Part shown: positions 5,926 to 8,421 of the stretch, in pieces
Position numbering within the stretch: the stretch's first letter is position 1
Layout: the number at the start of each line of letters is the position of its first letter
DNA from: Desulfobacteraceae bacterium
GTDB lineage: Bacteria; Desulfobacterota; Desulfobacteria; Desulfobacterales; Desulfobacteraceae
Assembly (NCBI GenBank): GCA_022712835.1
Contig: JAFLJU010000121.1
Coordinates: 1-8,421, forward strand
DNA length: 8,421 nt
Direction: 5' to 3'
Notes under the pieces: model-generated
The model's database searches: none
What the model was told of the DNA's origin: nothing
What the model saw: the letters and a program-made list of their open reading frames with translations, nothing else
Translations under genes and position numbers: made by a program

Positions 5926-8421
5926 CTAACGATTTTCTAACAACTTGTGCATCACCCTTGCTACCTCACTGGTTCCCCAGGCCTGGGCATCGCATCCCCG
6001 GGGGGTATGGGGAAAATTCCCATCCAGTATTTCAGGAATATAGCCTGCTGCCCCTTTTCTCATCAGTCCCATCACACTGCCAAGCCAGGCCAGACAGGTG
6101 GGATGGCTGGAAATACCAAAGGCATTTGCCCAGGCCTCACAAAATACCGGGAACTGCCAGGTCCAGGCAGTGCCGTTATGATAGGAAGGTTTTCTATTTT
6201 TATCCTCATCCCCTTTGTATTCCCCTGAATAGGGGTGGTGGGGGTCGTTTAACAAGTGACCCTGGTGATAAACTGGAAGGGGGGTTTCCATCCTTCTGTC
6301 TGCCAGGCTTCGTATCCCTCCGGGAACCAATAGCTCCTGACAAGTTTCTACACATTTTTGGGCAATCACTTTGTCTTCTATCACCCCCAGGGTGAATAAA
6401 AACAATTGATTGGGTCGCAGGGCATCATCCGGGATTGCGGCTTTGGCACTGCCAGGCCCCTCTGAATGGAGGCAATCTGAAAAAAAGCCAGATTTCTCCC
6501 TCCAGAACAGCTCAAAAATATGGGTTTTAACCGTTTCTGCCCGGTTCTGCCATATGCGTTCATCGGCACCTGGGCTTTGACTGTCAAGGATGTCCAGGGT
6601 GTCAAGGAAGCCCAGGGCATTATGCCATAAGGCTTGTATTTCAACGGGATACCCTTTGCGGGGAGAGCCTGCAGGAAAATTGGTGTCCATCCATGTAAAA
6701 TGAGACGGGCTGTAAAGCAGCAGGGTTTCGGGATCTGCCTTCACGCCGGTGGGCGTCCCACTGATTAAAGAGTTTGCAATGGAAAAAATAATCTGTTTGA
6801 TGGTTCGTCCCCCAAGAACTTCATCTAAAAAATCCCGATTCCCCTCACTTGCTGCCAAATCCTTACAACATGCAAAAAACCACAGGGGGGCGTCCGAGGT
6901 TTCAACATTCTTTGCATCCTCCCCGCAGATCATATTGGGCAGGGTTCCGTGATTTTCAAACCGCCCGAACAATCTTAAGATGGCTTTTGCATCCGAATAC
7001 CGTTTCAATTCAATCAGGCTTCTGCAAAAGATCAGACTATCCCTTCCCCAGTCCAGAAACCAGGGGTATCCGGCCACCACACTCTTGTCATTGCCACGGT
7101 GGACCAAAAATGTGTCCAGGCTTTTGTAAACAGCCTCGGACAAGGGCATGCCCCGTTCAAAGGATTTAAGTTCCGGATAGGGTATTGAAAAATCGACCAC
7201 ACCCGTTTGTCCCTGATGCTCACTGACAACGACTATGAGTTGTTCACTGACTGCCGCAGTGAGTTGTTCACTGACTGCCGCAGTGAGTTTCAAAGGATCG
7301 CCTCCCTTGCAGGAAACCGTAAAATATCCCGGGCTGAAAAGGTCGGATTCCGGGTCAAGACCCCGCTGGGCTTCCAGGGGCCGATACACCATATACTGCC
7401 ACTCAGGTGCCGGCACAAATTCCCCCCTGGAGATAAAAACCCTCAATTGTTTCTGGCTGGCAAGGGTAAAAACAAATCCGTTTTTCAACGGCCGGATGGC
7501 TGCGGGCCAATCCTTTTCAGGCCCGGCAAAGGCCTTAACCGGCTCATGAAAACTTCGGTCTTCAATATCCGGTCGGATGATCAGATTCACCTCTTTATCA
7601 TCACTGAGAAATGCGGGTACATTTGGGTTTGCCTGGCTTCTCACAAGGGTCATCCGGACGATATTTTCTTGAGGATCAATGGACAGGTGGAGCTCCAAGG
7701 CATAATATTTGCCGTCCGAGGTGGGAACATGAAACAGCCATTTACCGCCCTGGTCGTAGGAAAAAGAAAAGGTTTCAAGACAATCTGCTGTCAGCTCCCG
7801 TGAATACCCCTGGTAAATTGCCCAGATTCTGCACCTGGAGAAAACCATCCACCGGTTCTCCGGCAGGGTCGGGTCCATATTTGCCCCGAGAAATCCATCA
7901 TAGCGGCTGTCCAATCGACCCCACCAGGCCGCCGCTCTCATCATTCCCCCACGGCGGGTGGTGCCCAACAATTTTAAAAACGGGGTGTTAACGATCTCCT
8001 TTCGCGTAAAGGTCGACCGCATATACAGGGCATCAAAAGGCGCCAGATATAATAAGGAAACTTTTGATACCTGGGTCCCCTTTGGATCAAAGATCCTGAG
8101 CACCAGGATGTAGTTCTGATGATTTTTTTTGGGCGTTTCCCCGGGGAAAAAAAGTGCAAAAAATCCTGTTTTATCCGGAAAGGCAAGTCCCTCTTCATAT
8201 CCCAGGGATGTTTTCACGCCTTTAGTGTCATCTAAAATTTCTGCCCGGAAGCCTGATCTGCACCGAACCAACAGAAAAAACCCAGCTGGCACCATCAATT
8301 GTCGTTTTACATCTCGTTCAACATCCAACAACACCACCCGGCTTTCCTTTGAATCCCGGTTAAAGGACCGGATGAATTCTATTGGATCACGGGCAAAAAC
8401 AGACGCCTCCTGTTCCACATC
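5926..8421 (-). CDS. Glycogen debranching enzyme, GH133 type, 5' end outside the window
   Basis: This amylo-alpha-1,6-glucosidase removes alpha-1,6 branch glucose from glycogen and acts in the cytoplasm with GlgA and GlgB. At least 832 codons are visible. The GTG at 8418 could start it, but the frame is open to the edge (Asp codon at 8421-8419) and there is no visible ribosome site, so it is treated as partial. Residue numbers are from that GTG. Residues 1-130 form a beta-rich domain. Residues 140-375 match the central sugar-binding GDE N-domain (GFLGANMDPTLP at 175-186). Residues 376-401 are a repeated linker. Residues 425-830 are the (alpha/alpha)6 catalytic domain: WFLDWGRDS (453-461), TLPNMICGEDA (492-502), TSDAPLWFF (507-515), YHNGTAWTWQFP (746-757), and EILDGNFPHTPRGCDAQAWG (796-815). 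The N-terminal beta domain resembles one that follows a GH13 domain in larger fused bacterial enzymes, so an amylase domain may lie upstream. It ends 15 bp before glgA. Confidence 0.88.
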   Translation of the reverse strand, partial: DVEQEASVFARDPIEFIRSFNRDSKESRVVLLDVERDVKRQLMVPAGFFLLVRCRSGFRAEILDDTKGVKTSLGYEEGLAFPDKTGFFALFFPGETPKKNHQNYILVLRIFDPKGTQVSKVSLLYLAPFDALYMRSTFTRKEIVNTPFLKLLGTTRRGGMMRAAAWWGRLDSRYDGFLGANMDPTLPENRWMVFSRCRIWAIYQGYSRELTADCLETFSFSYDQGGKWLFHVPTSDGKYYALELHLSIDPQENIVRMTLVRSQANPNVPAFLSDDKEVNLIIRPDIEDRSFHEPVKAFAGPEKDWPAAIRPLKNGFVFTLASQKQLRVFISRGEFVPAPEWQYMVYRPLEAQRGLDPESDLFSPGYFTVSCKGGDPLKLTAAVSEQLTAAVSEQLIVVVSEHQGQTGVVDFSIPYPELKSFERGMPLSEAVYKSLDTFLVHRGNDKSVVAGYPWFLDWGRDSLIFCRSLIELKRYSDAKAILRLFGRFENHGTLPNMICGEDAKNVETSDAPLWFFACCKDLAASEGNRDFLDEVLGGRTIKQIIFSIANSLISGTPTGVKADPETLLLYSPSHFTWMDTNFPAGSPRKGYPVEIQALWHNALGFLDTLDILDSQSPGADERIWQNRAETVKTHIFELFWREKSGFFSDCLHSEGPGSAKAAIPDDALRPNQLFLFTLGVIEDKVIAQKCVETCQELLVPGGIRSLADRRMETPLPVYHQGHLLNDPHHPYSGEYKGDEDKNRKPSYHNGTAWTWQFPVFCEAWANAFGISSHPTCLAWLGSVMGLMRKGAAGYIPEILDGNFPHTPRGCDAQAWGTSEVARVMHKLLENR
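7217..7288. repeat. 24-bp tandem repeat, three copies, in the debranching gene
   Basis: Two perfect 24-bp copies (7241-7264 and 7265-7288; the unit begins TGTTCACTGACTGCC) follow a diverged third copy (7217-7240, about 17 of 24 matching). In frame they encode LTAAVSEQ, LTAAVSEQ and LIVVVSEH (residues 378-401), so the unit keeps the reading frame. The position is just before the catalytic domain. The perfect identity of two copies points to recent slippage duplication. Confidence 0.9.

Noticed and set aside
5323..5940. 205-residue plus-strand open frame antisense to glgA
   Set aside because: It has no recognisable domain or ribosome site, and it is fully antisense to a well-conserved GT5 gene.
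7217..7288. Short spaced repeats suggestive of a CRISPR array
   Set aside because: The units are contiguous, with no spacers, and in frame within a gene, so it is a coding tandem repeat.
7207..7803. 198-residue plus-strand open frame antisense to the debranching gene
   Set aside because: The long frame is helped by the 24-bp in-frame tandem repeat, it shows no protein-like features, and the minus strand is clearly coding.

Overview
The window comes from a bacterial chromosome, most likely a Desulfobacterota (Desulfobacterales-like) sulfate reducer or a close relative. This is an inference from the style of the glycogen proteins and the transposase; no rRNA or other marker is present. It divides into two parts: a decayed, mobile-element-rich, AT-rich part (about 1-2280) and a compact glycogen-metabolism operon on the minus strand (about 2379-8421).

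Region 1-1800 holds one insertion sequence whose DDE transposase gene (minus strand) is broken in two. The N-terminal 310 codons (1644 down to 715) carry the two catalytic aspartates. The C-terminal codons (293 down to the left window edge) carry the glutamate in a perfect Y-R-E-K signature. Between them sits a 421-bp element (294-714) with imperfect terminal inverted repeats (TGTAGA...TCTACA), no coding capacity, internal hairpins and a 6-bp target duplication, CCATAC. Removing the element and one CCATAC copy restores a continuous transposase frame. This is a nested, MITE-like non-autonomous element caught inside a host IS. The IS has a readable promoter, a good Shine-Dalgarno and a 10-bp stem-loop upstream.

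Region 1934-2275 (plus strand) encodes a short secreted protein that looks like the N-terminal part of an outer-membrane beta-barrel protein, cut off near residue 94. A second unexplained open stretch follows in another frame and runs into the end of glgB.

Region 2379-8421 (minus strand, transcribed right to left) holds a glycogen debranching enzyme (GH133 type, 5' end outside the window), 15 bp, then glycogen synthase glgA (GT5), overlapping by 35 bp the branching enzyme glgB of the eukaryote-like GH13_8 type. GlgA elongates alpha-1,4 chains, GlgB adds alpha-1,6 branches, and the debranching enzyme removes them, so together they build and remodel a glycogen-like store. No glgC or glgP lies in the window. 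The debranching enzyme carries a recent-looking 24-bp tandem duplication (8-residue repeats) just before its catalytic domain.
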